This document shows positions 35,316 through 48,778 of a stretch of DNA of 64,000 nt, one piece after another; position 1 is the first letter of the stretch, and each line of letters starts with the position of its first letter. Source of the DNA: Centrapalus pauciflorus. Taxonomy: Eukaryota; Streptophyta; Magnoliopsida; Asterales; Asteraceae. The translations under genes and the position numbers were made by a program. The stretch covers positions 930,001 through 994,000 of the forward strand of contig JAANYP010004869.1 of NCBI GenBank assembly GCA_020465985.1, given 5' to 3'. The notes under the pieces are model-generated. The model searched no databases. It saw only the letters and a program-made list of their open reading frames with translations, and was not told where the DNA came from.

Positions 35316-37447
35316 AAAACACATAAGCAATTATGTAATTTACTCTACACACAAAACTAGCTAGTTTATTGAGATGGGTTCACAAAAACAGTGAAAAACC
35401 CATTATTATTGAAAACAATGCTTTTAATTCTTTGAAGTAGAATGCATACATTTGGTTTTGTCCACGTGCCAAACACACGATATCAAATAAAATGATTTGA
35501 TGGCCTAACATTACACGGATAAATATCTTTCGTTGACAATATATGTAGTTTAGTAATTCTTCATAGCAATCAACAAAAGATTTTTGAGATGTTTAAAACT
35601 CATCTAAAATCATCAAGTAACAATAAAACCGAAATACATTAATATTCTTAAATACTTTGGTATTTATATAACTTATAACAAATTAGCCAGCAACAATGTA
35701 ACGAATCAAATAATGCGCATCACGGTCAATGCTCTATTACATCAAATTTTGTCAACATGAGAAATGAAAACAGAAAATTAATGCGATTACGATGAGACGA
35801 AAAACATGCACCAAAGCACAATATAACTGGATCGGTTAAGCATGAAATGGCTAAGTACTACTATCAAGAAAGATGATTGAAAATAATGTTTCTATTATTT
35901 CACAAATCCAATAACCTAATTCATTCAGGAATTTCGTCGAACAATTTGTGTGCATTGGCATTGAAATTCTATTTACCCAATTCTATTTTAATAAAACCAA
36001 TAAATGTTTGAAGATTATACATGGCAACTAGTTGGAGTCCATCTTTGCATCAATCTCTAGTTAGTTTCAATGTTCTCAGAAGCTTTTATGTAAATAATAT
36101 TGTACAGATACTTTGCAAAAATTCAAATTTTTATACATTTATGAATTCTCCAATATTTTCAAATAGAAATGGATTATACCATAAAGAAGAAGAATAACAA
36201 AGATTTCATGGCGCTCTAACTTACAAAGGGCGGCTCACTTCAACATTGAGGAATCGAGTAATCAAAAGCAAAATAGGCGGATGTTGAGGAAGACTGGGAG
36301 AATCGAAGGTCAAATAGAGGAAGAGTTAGTTGAAGACAATCTTTGAGGAATCGACTAACCAAAAATATTCAGGTACTAACATTTAGTTTCTTATAATCAA
36401 AGAGTCGCACCAACGTTTTTGATTTCTCACACGTGCGTCGATGGTAAACTGGTCTGGCAGGGCATGCGCATATCGCATCAAAGTGCCAATTCCCGTTCAA
36501 TTGGCTAGGTTACAAGACTAATTTTTGGACCCCTATAGCTAATGGGCCTGGGCATTGGCCCAGGTTGACAATGCTTAGGGCCGGGTCTGGTTGAAAACCA
36601 ATTTCCTGATTGGGATGGGGATGTGGATGTGATACCTAACTAGGATATGGACCATGCGACTCGGGTGAAGAGTAAGAAGTGAAAATTGGGATGGGAAATG
36701 GTATCCCTACCCTGTCCCATTGTCGTGCCTCCTCAACATTCTAACGTCTCAAGTAAAGACAAAGGTTGTCGGAGGAGAGAAGACGACTTGGCCGTTGGTA
36801 AGGCGAAACTGATATAGCTGAAGGTGGAGGAGAAATATGACAGTGTAGCGTAGATGGGATGAGAAGAGTGTTTGGTGAAGATAGAGGTCACTAACGACAT
36901 AAGTTTACTTTAAATAAAATGTAAAAAAAAATAGAGTCAGAAAAAGTGAAGGATCATGCAAGTTTTGTCACAAACATCACGAATACATTGGTGAAAGCTG
37001 CTTGTTTGGGTATTTTCATACATATTCCTTTACGTTTTGAATATTTTTATGATTATCCCTGTTACTAAACAGATAAAAAGTCATTAGAGGATTGATTAAA
37101 AGTTCAATATATTTAACAAAAAAAGTTCAATATATAAACAAGCCAAGAGTTTTCTAGCAGAGCACGAGCCGTATGGAGCGACCTACAACTCCACTCCGCA
37201 TAACTTGTTTACATCGCGATTATAATTGTCATAAATAATAAATATATACACAATATGATACAAAAACCTGTAGATTAAAAGTGAAACTCTTGAACTAGGA
37301 GAGTTGGTCATTAAAGTGCATTCCAACAACATTAAAAAAGAAAAAACAAACAAACACACACACCTTAGAATGTTTATAGTTGAACATCAAATATTTCATC
37401 CCTCCAAATATAAAACATGAATGATTCTCCTAAACTAAACTCCAAGA
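35316..37447. other. Intergenic DNA downstream of CCT2
   Basis: No gene is supported. At 36520-36589 a GC-rich segment (AATGGGCCTGGGCATTGGCCCAGG ... GGGCCGGGTCTG) is a diverged copy of the right part of the hAT MITE at 1757-2024. The CCT2 3' UTR should occupy roughly the last 200 bp. Confidence 0.45.
36520..36589. repeat. Solo end of a hAT MITE
   Basis: Matches the right-hand end of the element at 1757-2024 (GGCCTGGGCATTGGCCCAGGTTG against GGCCCTGGGCAGTAGCCCAGGTTG). No left end or target duplication is present. Confidence 0.45.
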
Positions 37448-40400
37448 CTACATTCTATCTTCTCTCCTCCTTGGAGCACAAGTGATGATTTCATCTACTC
37501 TCAGAATCATTTCTGCGGCTTCTGTGGCGGACAGCAATACAGCCTGCTTCACCTTGAAAGCCTCCGATATTCCCAGCACCACCATGTCTCCAACCTGTAG
37601 TAGTATATCACTTAGACCCTATTGACCGTGTTTGGTTATAAAACTTATTATATTCAGAAATTCAAACTCTTTGGTACTTTGGTTTACTTACAGAGCCCGT
37701 AATCACATCGATCCCTGCATTGCTATCCTCTTTGTGGTGCTCGGCACGAAGTTGAGCAATTAATTCAGCACTGTCTAAACCAGCATTGTCAGCAATCGTC
37801 GTTGGAATTGCAAGAAGTGCCCTCGAGAAAGCATCGATTGCATGAGATTTTTTCCCAGGGGTCTTCCGGGCCAACTCATCCACTGCCTTCGCCATAACCA
37901 TTTCAGGCCATCCACCCCCTAGGAGAACCCTGCTATCGTTTACTGTTTGAGACAGCACGCATAAGGCATCATGCAATGATCTCTCAGCTTCATCAAGAAC
38001 ATGGAAACTGCAAAAAGAAAGAGGATCCAATAGCATCATTGCATATTTTGGGAATCCAATGGCCCGTTTAGCTGACATGTTTTTAGAAAAAAAATTCGTC
38101 GAAAACTAGGGTTTCTGGAAGACGCGTTCAAATCCATTGTTTTTTTTTTTATGTTTTCAGTTTTTAGCTGTCAAAATTACAATTAAACTTGAGAACACAT
38201 TTTTGAGGTTTTCACTTTTTGTTTTCAATCTAGTCACTACAATCTATATTATAAAAGGGATTGAAAAATGAAAAATGAAAAAAATATTAATAACACATCC
38301 AAACACATTCTCATCTCTAAAATGTGATTTCTTAAAAACCATCTTCTTTTCAGTTTTATTAAAAATTCCAAATCGAAAATTCTCGCTTACTAAACTAAAC
38401 GCACCTTAAGTCACTACAGCAGAGAAGAAAAATTAAAAACTATAGCCTACATATGTAAAAACTTTTAAACTTTGAATTGCACATGATGAGATATTCATTA
38501 AAGAAAGTAATGAGAAAAGTAGATTCGACGTACCTTGCTCCTCTTAAAACAATGGTACAAGCCTGGCCCATTTCGACACCAGAAAAGTGGATCAATTTGT
38601 CCTCACCAATCATGATTTCTTCGATAAGTTTGCAGTGCCCAAGTTTAACAGACTCTGGATTATCAAAGGTCGATGCTATTTCACCACCAGTAACTAAAGC
38701 AAGGCGTTCGATACCGTCAAAATCAGCATGCTCTATTGCAAGAATGCCTGCATCTGCAAACAACTCTTCGGGGAAATTGTAAATTAACTGTCGGTTAACA
38801 AAGCAATTGATACCATGACCAATTATCTTTTGCACCTTCTCCCTCATTTTTTCTTTTTCTGCTCCTTCAATCTGAGCAACTTTGGACATTGAATCAACTC
38901 GAACACGCGCTCCATAGATCTTCACTTTATCTGTGTCCATTGCTGTATTTGCAACCAAAATGTTTGCATTCTCTATCCGTTTTGGCTGCCCAAGGCCGAT
39001 CTTTTTGTCTAGAATAAATCTGCACAAGTGATATGGTACCAATTATACTTTGGACTGAAAAAATGTACATTACTTATGGCTTATAAACCATGGTATGAGC
39101 AACACATGTAATGGTTAATGATCTACGGGCCCTTAATCCAGAAAATATGTTTTGATAAAATTTAAATGATGGGCCCCAAGGTAGGGCTTCACGACACTGA
39201 AAAATCTTCATTCTCAATACTTTTCCTATCTACAGGCATGGAAGACACAATGTAATATCATAATGCTTGATGACTTGAGAACAATTAACAGACATTATGT
39301 GTCAACAATTGATTAGCAACTCCAATAAAAAACTAAAATTGTGTTTTGACTGATTTTAAAATCGACAACTCAAAAGACGATTACATAGAATCAATGATGT
39401 TAATAAATTTGAGAGATAATGAACAGAGAAAAAGGTAAGTTGTAGTTGCATTCCTTCATATAAAATATAAGTGTAGGCTAGTTTCATAAGGAAGTCACTA
39501 AGATCCTATGATTTACATACAAGAACATCTAAAATTGGCTGCAACAGTTGGTATCCAGATGATAAGAAAATAGTGAAAATCTAATAATACATTAATGCAG
39601 CAGTCAGTATCCACATGATGAACTTTAGGCCTTTCATTCAACCATTCTCCCTCAATAAACTTTGTTTGTTTCAGATTTCCACTCATGCCAGTTTAAAAAT
39701 GGATTTGTTCCATAATATCAACTCACCAGAAGAAAGCTTCTTTTCAATCTGCGTCCTCTTAATTATTGGATCAAATATTTAAAAGAAACAGCAATAATAC
39801 ACAGTCAACTGGTCAAACTAAATGAGCTTCATCAAACCTTTATCCGGAAATTATGGTTGGGATATGGATAAATATCAAACAATGTACAAGAAACAGCAAT
39901 ACGAGCCAAGAGCAAGTTCTTGGCAGATAATCATCAAAGCAGAGAGGCATAAACAAGAGAAGTTTCCATTTATTCACCTAGTGTACAATGCATATGTGCC
40001 ATGGTGCAATAACTGGCATCATGTAACAATGATCTCAAATGCTAATATGAACTTCATTTCACATTAAAATAAAAACAACAAAATAAGAGAATAAGAATAG
40101 GGTTATCTGACCCACCCCTCATCCAAAAAAGAATCCTTTAGTGACCCTCCAGCCTTCTTGATGATTTGGATAGATTCCAGGTTTGTGCTCCCCTAACAAG
40201 ATATACAGGGTAATCATCAGAAACTCGGTCCTAGAAAAGAGCATATGTCGATACTATATATAGTAAACTTGACGATGATGTCTTGAGATAATAACTTGAA
40301 CATTAAATTAGTGGCATTAGCCTACTTTTGATCTGCCCAAACAAGGGAAGTAAAAAACTAAAAATACACGAAGGTGGCACTCTAGGATTTACATCCCCTA

Positions 40401-42021
40401 TAAAGTACTTCAAGATGTGTTAAAAAATACACAAATAGAATTACTTCTAGGCACAGGTCCTGTAGTTCATATTTAGTATTGTCCATGCATTTTTCTCGGC
40501 TGACTATTCTGAACCAATTAGGCTTTTTAGAAGGACTAAGCAGAAGGTTGCAAGCTATCCATAAACACCTTGAGTACTTCAGGAAGACACGCAAAGTTTA
40601 TCCCACTCAGGGTTTTGCAACTGCTAATATAGTACAGTTGCATCGAAAGAAACATACTCTACATAAAATGGAAAATTAGCCTTCGAAAATTCACATCAAA
40701 GTTTATCAACTTTTTGAGCTCACAATACAATCAACTACGCACTTTTAGCCTCATAACAGCATCAACAGCCAACTTTGCAAAATGTTCCTTGTCCTGTGAG
40801 AGAATTTTTGAACTCAAAGTGGTCATTGCAATCTTCATCAGATCTGACCTAAATTTCTCTGCATTAAAACCAACCGAACATGAACATGACTAGCAAACAA
40901 CTATTTTCATTTTAAAACTCCAAAGCAGTAATGCAAAGCATATATTTAAAAGCCATAAATTCAAATTGGTAGGAAATGCTTGCAAATAGTACAACAGCGC
41001 CATCAGAATATGAAACAGTATGTCATCAATCAGAACCTGCATCTTTTTTATTATCTGTTACCCTCTCCAGCAATGCTTTACGAGCACAATCGGCAGCCAT
41101 CCGATAACCTAAAAAAACGACCAAGCATGTCAACATACACATACACAAGTTAAGAGAGTAGAGTCTGACACCTTTTGCAATATGACAGTATGAAAGAGTT
41201 GTGTTTGACTGAGATAGATATTCTAAATTTCATGCAAAACTGCAATATACACGTGTCCAAATGTGTATTATTATCCAAATGTGTATTATTACTGACTAGT
41301 CCACATCATTTAAATGTTCATTATGACAAAATGTTCTATGCAAAATAGAAATATGCACATGTTCAAAGGTGTAATGTCTGAACATGTGCATATCGCACTT
41401 TTACATAAAATTAAACATTTAAATATTTTATCATAATAAATATAAAAATGATGTGAACTAGTCAATCATTATGCAACTTTGTACATCTGCATGTTACATT
41501 TTTGCATGAAATTAAACATTTTAAGTGAGCCGAGCTACTCAAGCTCGACTCGTTAAAAGCTTAAAAAAAGCTCGATTTAAACAAGCTCGAGCCGAGCTTG
41601 AGCTTGATTTCAAACTCATAAACGAGCTCGAGCCCAAGCTTTACCTATCAAGCCCACGAGCCTAAACGAGCCTTATAAAAATATTTTTAAATAATAAATA
41701 TATATAAACTATATAAAACATAATATATAATTAAAATTATTAAAAAGTAATATTTTGAATAAACGAGCCGAGCTCGAGTTTATAAAATTTTTCACGACCT
41801 GAGTAAACCTCGAGATGATCCGATCTCGAGCCTCATACTTTTAAACAAGTCGAGCCCGAGCTTGCTCAGCTCGTTTACACCCCTACATTTTATTCTAATG
41901 AACATGTTCATTTAATATGATACTCCAGTATCCTAGTCTAATATGGTACTCCATGGATCTCAACCTTTTATTGGTGCTCACGGTGCTTATTATTAAATGG
42001 TGCTTATATATATATACATAC

Positions 42022-42080
<59 letters not shown>

Positions 42081-42448
42081 TTCAAAACAGTACCTCTCAA
42101 AATCAAATGCACCCAAAGGTACCACCCTTAAAGAAAATTAAATTTTTTTCTAATCATGTATAAATTTACGTTACACACATTGATATGTGAATTTCACATG
42201 CATTCAGACTTTCTACGTCCTTAAAATTTATGTGAATGTTCATGCATATTTATGTGAATGGGTGGGGTCATCCATGTGAATGATCATTCACACCATTCAC
42301 ATGATTCTTTGTTATCATTCACAAGATTTATTTTTCGAATCTAAGGTATGGTCCTTTTGATGAAAGGTCTTATAATGTTAGTTTATACATGTCCATGCAA
42401 ATAAAAATATGAATGATCATTTACAAGAGGTACGCTGATAAACCTGAT

Positions 42449-42512
<64 letters not shown>

Positions 42513-43605
42513 CATATATATATATATATATATATATGAAAGAGAGAGAGAGAGAGAAAGACCATCAAGCACACACAGGCTAAGAAGAAACCTGAAATTA
42601 TTGTCATTGGATGAATTTTTGATCCTACTAACTTTTCAGCCTCTCTCAAAAGTTCCCCAGCCAATACCACCACTGAAGTAGTTCCATCACCCACTTCATC
42701 ATCTTGCACTTTTGAGATGTCTAATTCTTAATTTAAGAAACTTGACAAAGCAGGTAAAGACTTTTCTGAAACTCACAAGACCATAGCAACTTCACCACCA
42801 CCTCAATGCTTATATATTATGATGTCTAGTACTCTAATTCTTATATGAAGTTTTTATTTCTGCATATGGAAATTTAAAAACGATCTACTAGCAGAGTAGC
42901 AGTGACAAAAGCTAATATTATAATTGCTAACTTCTTTGGCACAACGATGAAATGACATACACATCTCATGAATCTTTGATAAAACTAAATAAAGTAAGCA
43001 AGTGATAACTTAATTCCAAGGATACCAATAAGGACCTTAGCAGCAGGGTTATCAATATGAAGGGACTTCAAGATGGTGGCACCATCATTAGTCACGGTGA
43101 CACTGTGTCCTCTACCTGTGGACTGTAATATTTTATCCTGAGAAAAAAAGAATAACTTATATTGATTAATCAGATACCAATCAAAATACTAGATGTCTGA
43201 ATCACACATATTACCGAAACAAAACTTTTAGTAAAAAAGGAATCTGACCATTCCTTTAGGCCCTAAGGTTGTTTTCACCAAGTCAGCTATAGCCATGGCT
43301 CCAACAAATGATGCCTAAGCCATGAAGACAAGTTACATACAGTAAACCCACAATAACAATTATTTACAACAAAATAAAAGCACGAGTTGTTAATATACTA
43401 AGTCAAGAAAGGCTTGGAAGGCTCACCATTCGGGCTCGTTCACCCTTTTCTTCAGTAGCTTCATCTTTAAAAAGTCTTTCAACCTGAAGTACAACAGTAC
43501 ATGTCAAAAGTTGGCTACTTAAAAGCATTGGCGGGGTAAAGACAAGAAGGTTAGGTAAATGAACTTATTGTAAATCGATCTGTTATTGGTGCAACATACC
43601 GCCAT
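37448..43605 (-). CDS. CCT2: Chaperonin CCT/TRiC subunit beta
   Basis: One of the eight subunits of the cytosolic ATP-driven ring that folds actin, tubulin and other proteins. Eleven exons (43605-43600, 43483-43427, 43314-43249, 43137-43026, 42720-42592, 41108-41037, 40858-40743, 40192-40116, 39019-38534, 38007-37692, 37594-37448) join in frame to exactly 527 residues, the length of Arabidopsis CCT2 (At5g20890). Exon 1 codes only Met-Ala. Visible motifs: VKTTLGPKGMDKIL, TNDGATILKSLHID, VQDDEVGDGTTSVVVLAGE (ATP site), the apical segment DKIGLGQPKRIENANILVAN, GIERLALVTGGEIAS, LLGGGWPEMVMA, and a CAPRRREDRM tail. The residue before DISKVQ is Ile rather than Val. Intron 5 (1.48 kb) and intron 9 contain transposons and TA microsatellites. 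The promoter was not located. Confidence 0.95.
38058..38410. mobile_element. MITE in CCT2 intron 9
   Basis: The left end, GGCCCGTTTAGCTGACATG, and the inverted right end, GGTGCGTTTAGTTTAGTAAG, are similar. The interior carries GAAAACCTC/GAGGTTTTC and TCAGTTTT segments. The family also occurs at about 52811-53580 and, in part, at about 8140. No exact target duplication was found. Confidence 0.5.
41525..41885. mobile_element. hAT-like MITE in CCT2 intron 5
   Basis: The right end reads GCTCGTTTACACCCCTA. The interior is dense in GAGCTCG, CGAGCC and AAGCTCGA. The flanks CATTTTAA (41517-41524) and CATTTTAT (41886-41893) differ at one base, consistent with an aged 8-bp duplication. The left terminus has lost the expected TAGGGGTG. 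Confidence 0.6.
42006..42078. repeat. TA/CATA microsatellite, left of foldback element
   Basis: TATATA, then CATACATACATA, then an uninterrupted TA run, directly touching the left end of the foldback element at 42079. Confidence 0.95.
42079..42444. mobile_element. Foldback element, about 370-bp family, copy A (CCT2 intron 5)
   Basis: The ends GGTTCAAAACAGTACC and, inverted, GGTTTATCAGCGTACC pair. The interior has GTGAATG/CATTCAC motifs in both orientations. Size and end sequence match the element at 49031-49404. TA microsatellites lie on both sides. Confidence 0.6.
42451..42559. repeat. TA microsatellite followed by a GA tract
   Basis: A TA run from 42452 to 42537, interrupted by CATATACATA, then AGAGAGAGAGAGAGAG to 42559. 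It lies in CCT2 intron 5, starting about 30 bp from the exon 5 donor on the minus strand. Confidence 0.95.
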
Positions 43606-46055
43606 TTAGAGTAAGCAAACAGATGGAACCCGATAGTCTTGAAGGTTGTTATGGTCTGAATCAAAAGAGATCAAGATTCTAGTTAGTATGTAATATATAG
43701 GAAAGAAATATTATATACTAGTTGAATACCCGCATATTACACGGATATTTTTAATATATATAAAATATAATAAATTAAAAGGTAAAGATATAAATATTAT
43801 TTTTCTAAACAAAAGTATATAAGAATGATATTATTATTTTTAATGACCTATAATTTTATATATTTCTAAATATATATGAATAGTAATTACTTTCTTTCTT
43901 TTTTTTTGAACTTTTATCATATTATGTTATAATAAGTTAGTAGAGTATTCGATTTTGTTTGTTTTGATTTGAATTTAAAAGTAGATTATATTAGATTTGG
44001 ATAGATATAATTTAAATTTCTTTATTATTTTTAAAAGCTATAAATGTCACGTGTCGATTCATGGTGATGACACGCGGCTTCACAAGAAATGAGTATAGAT
44101 ATTCTTTTATTAGTATTTATAGATTGGATTGTTTCATATTAGTTCCTTTCAACTTGTTCCATACATTGCACACAAAAGAGTAGGGAATAACACCCATTTA
44201 GCCCCATAAACTTTCACAGTTTCACTAGAATTTCAGAATGGCCTATGAACTTAAAAAATAGAAAAACAGCCCATAAACTTTAACATATAGTAAAATAGGC
44301 CTTTTAGACTGATCCTTAGCTCCATTCTAGTATTTTTGCGTAAATATCCATCATACCTTCAGCACTTTGTAATTCAAAAATGAATTCAGAAAAATAACTC
44401 CCACTTGAAAAAGAAATAAAAGAGCCCGGGAGTACTTGCTATGTACATGGCCTTTACCTATGGTTTCGTGACCCTAGTACTGTCTCGTCTTTCATGGATT
44501 AGCATCTCAAGGTCCTTTGATGGGCATAAAGGAATCGTCTTGGTAGCATCAACAAGTTTCCACCACAAAGAACTTGTCCAGCACCACAAACAACACCATC
44601 TACCCATGATTCTCCTCCTCCAGCTTCACCAAACTTGTTGAAAATGAACACCACCAAATTGAAACACGGAGTTGAAAATAAAATAAAATACCACAAAAAT
44701 GAATAAGCAGAAATGAACACTCCTTGACCTTCCAAACAAAACATCCCCGTCTTTGTTCTCGAATAGTTCATATGTAGTTCACAACCTCCTTCCAGCTCAA
44801 ACTATATCATAAATTCATAATAAATTATCTCCAACACCAAAACTGGCAAAACACTTCCTCGTCTATAGCACTTTGATGCCCAAACACACCTCTACAATTT
44901 GCAGCAGATTATTACCCCACCTCTGCTAGAGCAGAATCAGTCAACTTCATGCTAAAGTTTCCTTGGATTCCATAGCATTAGCAACTGTTAAGATTGAATA
45001 TCGATCTCCGTTAGCAAACTTAACAACTCTCACTCTCATATCATCAATCTCCCCTCCCTCTGTCTCACCAAACCCACCTTCTCACCATCATCCCCAAAGA
45101 AGTCCTACTGTCAATGATTATGAAGATAATTAGGATTTAAGATTCTTATTTCAACCGTTTCCTACTTGCGATCAAATTCATAGTCCAAGCGTTTTCTTAG
45201 AAAGAAGAAAAACCATATAACACTTGTTTAACACAAGCAAAAAAACCAGCACACACCATTTTTCACTGTAAAGAGGCAAGGTTGATTGTTGATACGTGTA
45301 CGCCTAAGTATAAATTCTATGAACCTCTACATGACTTTTTATGCAGTTTTGTAAGTTTAACAGTCGCCATTCCCCACGGTTCAGGGCCTCAAATAAGGTT
45401 ATTCCCTAAAAATGTATACATGATCTATGACAAACGCCCATGTATACACACACACACACAGGTAGCTATCCGAATTAAAATGAAAACCAACAATCAGAAA
45501 GTTACAAAAACGAAATACAAGATATGTAGCAATAAAAACGATAAAATCCTACTCAAGAGGATACCAAAAAAATCCGACAGGCTCCAATACCTCCACACAT
45601 TTCAAATCCACCGGCTTCTTTTCACTAGCATTTCTTACAAATTTTCAAATTGCACGGCAAATGACCAGTAAAAACAAAGATTTTATCATAAATATCGTTT
45701 TTCTTTTACTCGATTTGCAATTCTACGATCCATGTAGAGGGAACATGATATAATCAAGAAAACTAGATGTCGAAAACAACATACATGGTTTTCCTCGATA
45801 TAGAAACTTCGCGGCTCCTTGGAACTCTCTCGTAAGATCAGTAGATCACACAAAATCTCAAGAGTTCTTCAGTAGTGAGTAGTGACTGGCGTGGCGACTC
45901 TCTTTTGTGGGAATTTACAATCAAAGTCACATCGTGAAAAGGCTTGAATCAGGACTCGTGTTTTAGGCTAATTAGGCCCAAATCCGATTCATTTCTGCCA
46001 TAAGGCCCGGCCCATATCCAGAATAGCCACCCTTTTTTATTGATTTATTTATAGC
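43606..46055. other. Region upstream of CCT2, unresolved
   Basis: About 43715-44130 holds an AT-rich repeat that begins TAGTTGAATACCCGCATATTACACGG and ends near GAGTATAGATATTC, a type common in plants that I cannot classify. At 44190-44300 a segment AGCCCCATAAACTTTCACAG resembles a MULE arm without partner. On the minus strand 44499-44771 and 44941-45090 read Gly-rich peptides (NKFGEAGGGESWVDG; GFGETEGGEIDDMRVRVV) without a gene model. A C/T-rich patch at about 45800-45910 could be a 5' UTR exon of CCT2; this is a guess. Confidence 0.3.
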
Positions 46056-46640
46056 TGTGCAAAAAAATTCAAATATTCGATTTTAATCTGAATCCGATTT
46101 GAAACCAGTTTCTATGTAACCGGATTTTATCCGAACTGGTTTTTAAACCGGATTCGGTTATTAAAAAACCAGGAAAATAACCGATTTTGGAATACAATAA
46201 TTTTATACTTTTAAACTTTTTTATGTATTTATAATCAAATATAATATAAAACATATGTGATTGGAGTAAAACTATATTTGTTTGAAATTTTATTATCTAA
46301 ATTATAGTTTTAAGTTTATAACCTATAAATTATAAATGTGTAAATTATAATGTATCCTATATAAAGTAATTTAAAAAGCCCAATTTTATTAAAAATAAAA
46401 GCTCAAATGAAAGATGTATCAAATAGATGATGAAAAATGGTCAAACCCAAATTGAAAGCCTAAATTTAAATTTTTTAAAAATATCAAATTTTTTAAACTG
46501 GTTTTCAAAAAATCTAGTTTTTTATATTCGAAACCGGGTACATAGCTTACATTTTATTTGATCCAAAATCAATTAAGATCCAAACTGATTATTAAAAAAC
46601 CATTTTCTTTTTAGAAAAAAGTGATCGGATACCGATAATT
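46056..46640. repeat. CCGGATT/AACCGG-rich repeat, probable decayed MITE
   Basis: AAACCGGATTCGG, ACCGGATTTTATCCG and AACTGGTTTT motifs recur in both orientations, as in the interiors of the hAT MITEs elsewhere in the window. ATAGCTGTGCA at the left and TGAGCATGTAT at the right may be its ends. No clear duplication was found. Confidence 0.3.
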
Positions 46641-46799
46641 GAGCATGTATAAATAGTTAAGTTTAGAACATTAATAATTCAAAATATTAGTAGGTTCATA
46701 AATCATTGTGATAAAACGATGGTAACGCATAAAATTCAATTAAAAATTTAAGGAGAGAAAATTTTGTGATTGACATTTGTTTATACTCTAATAAAAGAA

Positions 46800-46930
46800 G
46801 TAAATTACAAAAATGGTTCTTGTGGTTTGAATAAAATTTTGTATTCAGTCCATATGATTTTGATTTTACATAAACAGTCTTTATTTGCATTGTTTACTTG
46901 CAGAAATGGTCTTTCTGTCTCTTTTTTTTC
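46800..46930. repeat. Single MULE-type arm
   Basis: AATTACAAAAATGGTTCTTGTGGTTTG closely resembles the terminus of the MULE at 60468. It is followed by diverged GCAGAAATGGTC motifs. No matching right arm was found nearby, so it is a fragment. Confidence 0.4.
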
Positions 46931-48525
46931 TAAATGACAATTACACCTTTTTTTCTTAATAAAAAATTTTGGTCCCTTTATTTTTATTTTAATGAATTTT
47001 GTTATTGTTTTTAGATTTTAAATGATGATTTAATTGATTTATTATTATTATTATTTAAGATGCATTTATTTCTTATTAAAGTTATATTTTTAACTATTTA
47101 ATTAATTCATTTTACGTTTCTATTATGTATTAATTTAATTAAAATTTTACTTATATTAGATTTCATTATTATAATATTAATATGTTTTTTTTTTGTATTT
47201 TGTATGTTTCCGTCCATTTATTTTATTACGTTAATATAGTTTAATTTCATTACATCTTTTAAGGAAGATATATAAACTTAGGATTTAATTCGTTTGGATT
47301 TAGAAGTTTGTTACATTATTATTTCGGTTTAAATTTAATATCTTGTTTGTATTGGTCTAAATATTCTGTTACATTAAAAACATTTAAGTCAAAATTAATA
47401 AAAATATTATGTTTATATAGTTTTCTTGTAAACTATAATTAAACCAAAACATATTAATATAACAAAATATCTAGGTAATAACAAATGAGATGTTACGTTT
47501 ATATATTTTACTTGAAAACTATAACCAACTTAAAACGTATTAACCTAACAAGGTTATAAACAACAACTTAATAACAATACATAATTGGTTTATAGCTCTC
47601 TGATGTAGTGTCAAAGTTTTTTTTTTTTTTTTAAGAAAGTATTTGTTATGTTCCTTAACCTCTTGACAAGATGGATATGGACACAAAGCATAATATTAAT
47701 ACGGGTATCGTACGTGACCCATCAAAATCACCATTTTCTCACCTTTTTTGTGTTGGATATGCCATGGTACAATTCTTGTTTGGACCATCGAACCATGCTC
47801 AAGATTATAAACAGCCTTTTCTTTTTTAGATGTAGAGATGCTTTTCTACTTTACTCCCTTTCTCTCTAACCAATCATGAGTTACATGTTCAAGATTCGTT
47901 GTCGTCCGTGTATACACTTGTATATTTTTTTTTTGTTTATATGCAGTTGTGTTTGCGCTTTATTTGACTACAAAAATGGTCTAATTTATGATCGGTTTGA
48001 TGATACAAAGTTTATACCTGGCTAGCAAACAAGATTTGGATTTTGTAGCTATACGATTAGAGCATGTCACCGAAACGGCTTCACCTCTTGGCATCAAAAC
48101 TGATCGATCAATGTTACAATAATGGAAAAGACGTTTAAGTTACATATGTTACAGGTTGTCTCTAAGGAACAAAAAAAACTTGTATTTTTCTTTCTCATTT
48201 ATAGCTGTAATGAAAAAAATATACTTAGATTGTTTATTTGTAAATAGTTTTGGTTTGTATAAACATCTTTTAACCCTTATTTTAACTAGTATTGAATAGG
48301 GTCGTGATATATGTATACTCTTGTAATTAATTTTTATTAATCACACATCTTCTTTCTCACATGATTTTTCTTAAGGACGTTGAACCCACTGATTAAACTA
48401 TTCCTCTCGTATTAGAGGAGAATGTGTGTAATTAACAAAGCGAGAGGAGATGTGTTTAGAATCACCCTTTAAATATTAAATTTATATTTTTTTAAAGTTC
48501 AAAATACATCTAGTCGTGTGTAGTT
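46931..48525. other. AT-rich intergenic DNA, no gene
   Basis: The frame at 47648-47869 is open for 73 codons, but its composition matches its surroundings and no domain is recognisable. Confidence 0.5.
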
Positions 48526-48778
48526 AGGGGTGGACAGTTTTTTGTCCAGGTGCGAAAAAAACCAAAAATCAAACCAAATCGAAAAACCAAACCAAATTTA
48601 AAATTCGATTTTTGGTTTAGTTTTAGATCAAACCGATTATGAAATTCAGTTTTTGGATTGAATTCTGGTCTAGCTGATGCCAGATCAAACCAAACCGAAT
48701 TAATATATATGTTTGTTGATGAAAGTACTAAGTATTCGGTTTTTGGATTGAATTCGGTTTTTGCTTCCACTTTTGTTC
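48526..48778. mobile_element. hAT-like MITE, AAACCAAACCG type, one end decayed
   Basis: It starts TAGGGGTGGACAG, a hAT-type terminus, and contains AAAACCAAACCAAAT and TTCGGTTTTTGGATTGAATT on opposite strands. The right end (about 48778) is diverged, and an 8-bp duplication was not found. Confidence 0.4.

Noticed and set aside
41895..42141. Tyr-Ile-rich frames on both strands near 42 kb
   Set aside because: Same artefact: a TA microsatellite inside CCT2 intron 5.
42383..42709. A 108-residue protein starting MQDDEVGDGTTS
   Set aside because: It is CCT2 exon 5 starting at an internal non-AUG position and running into intron 5.
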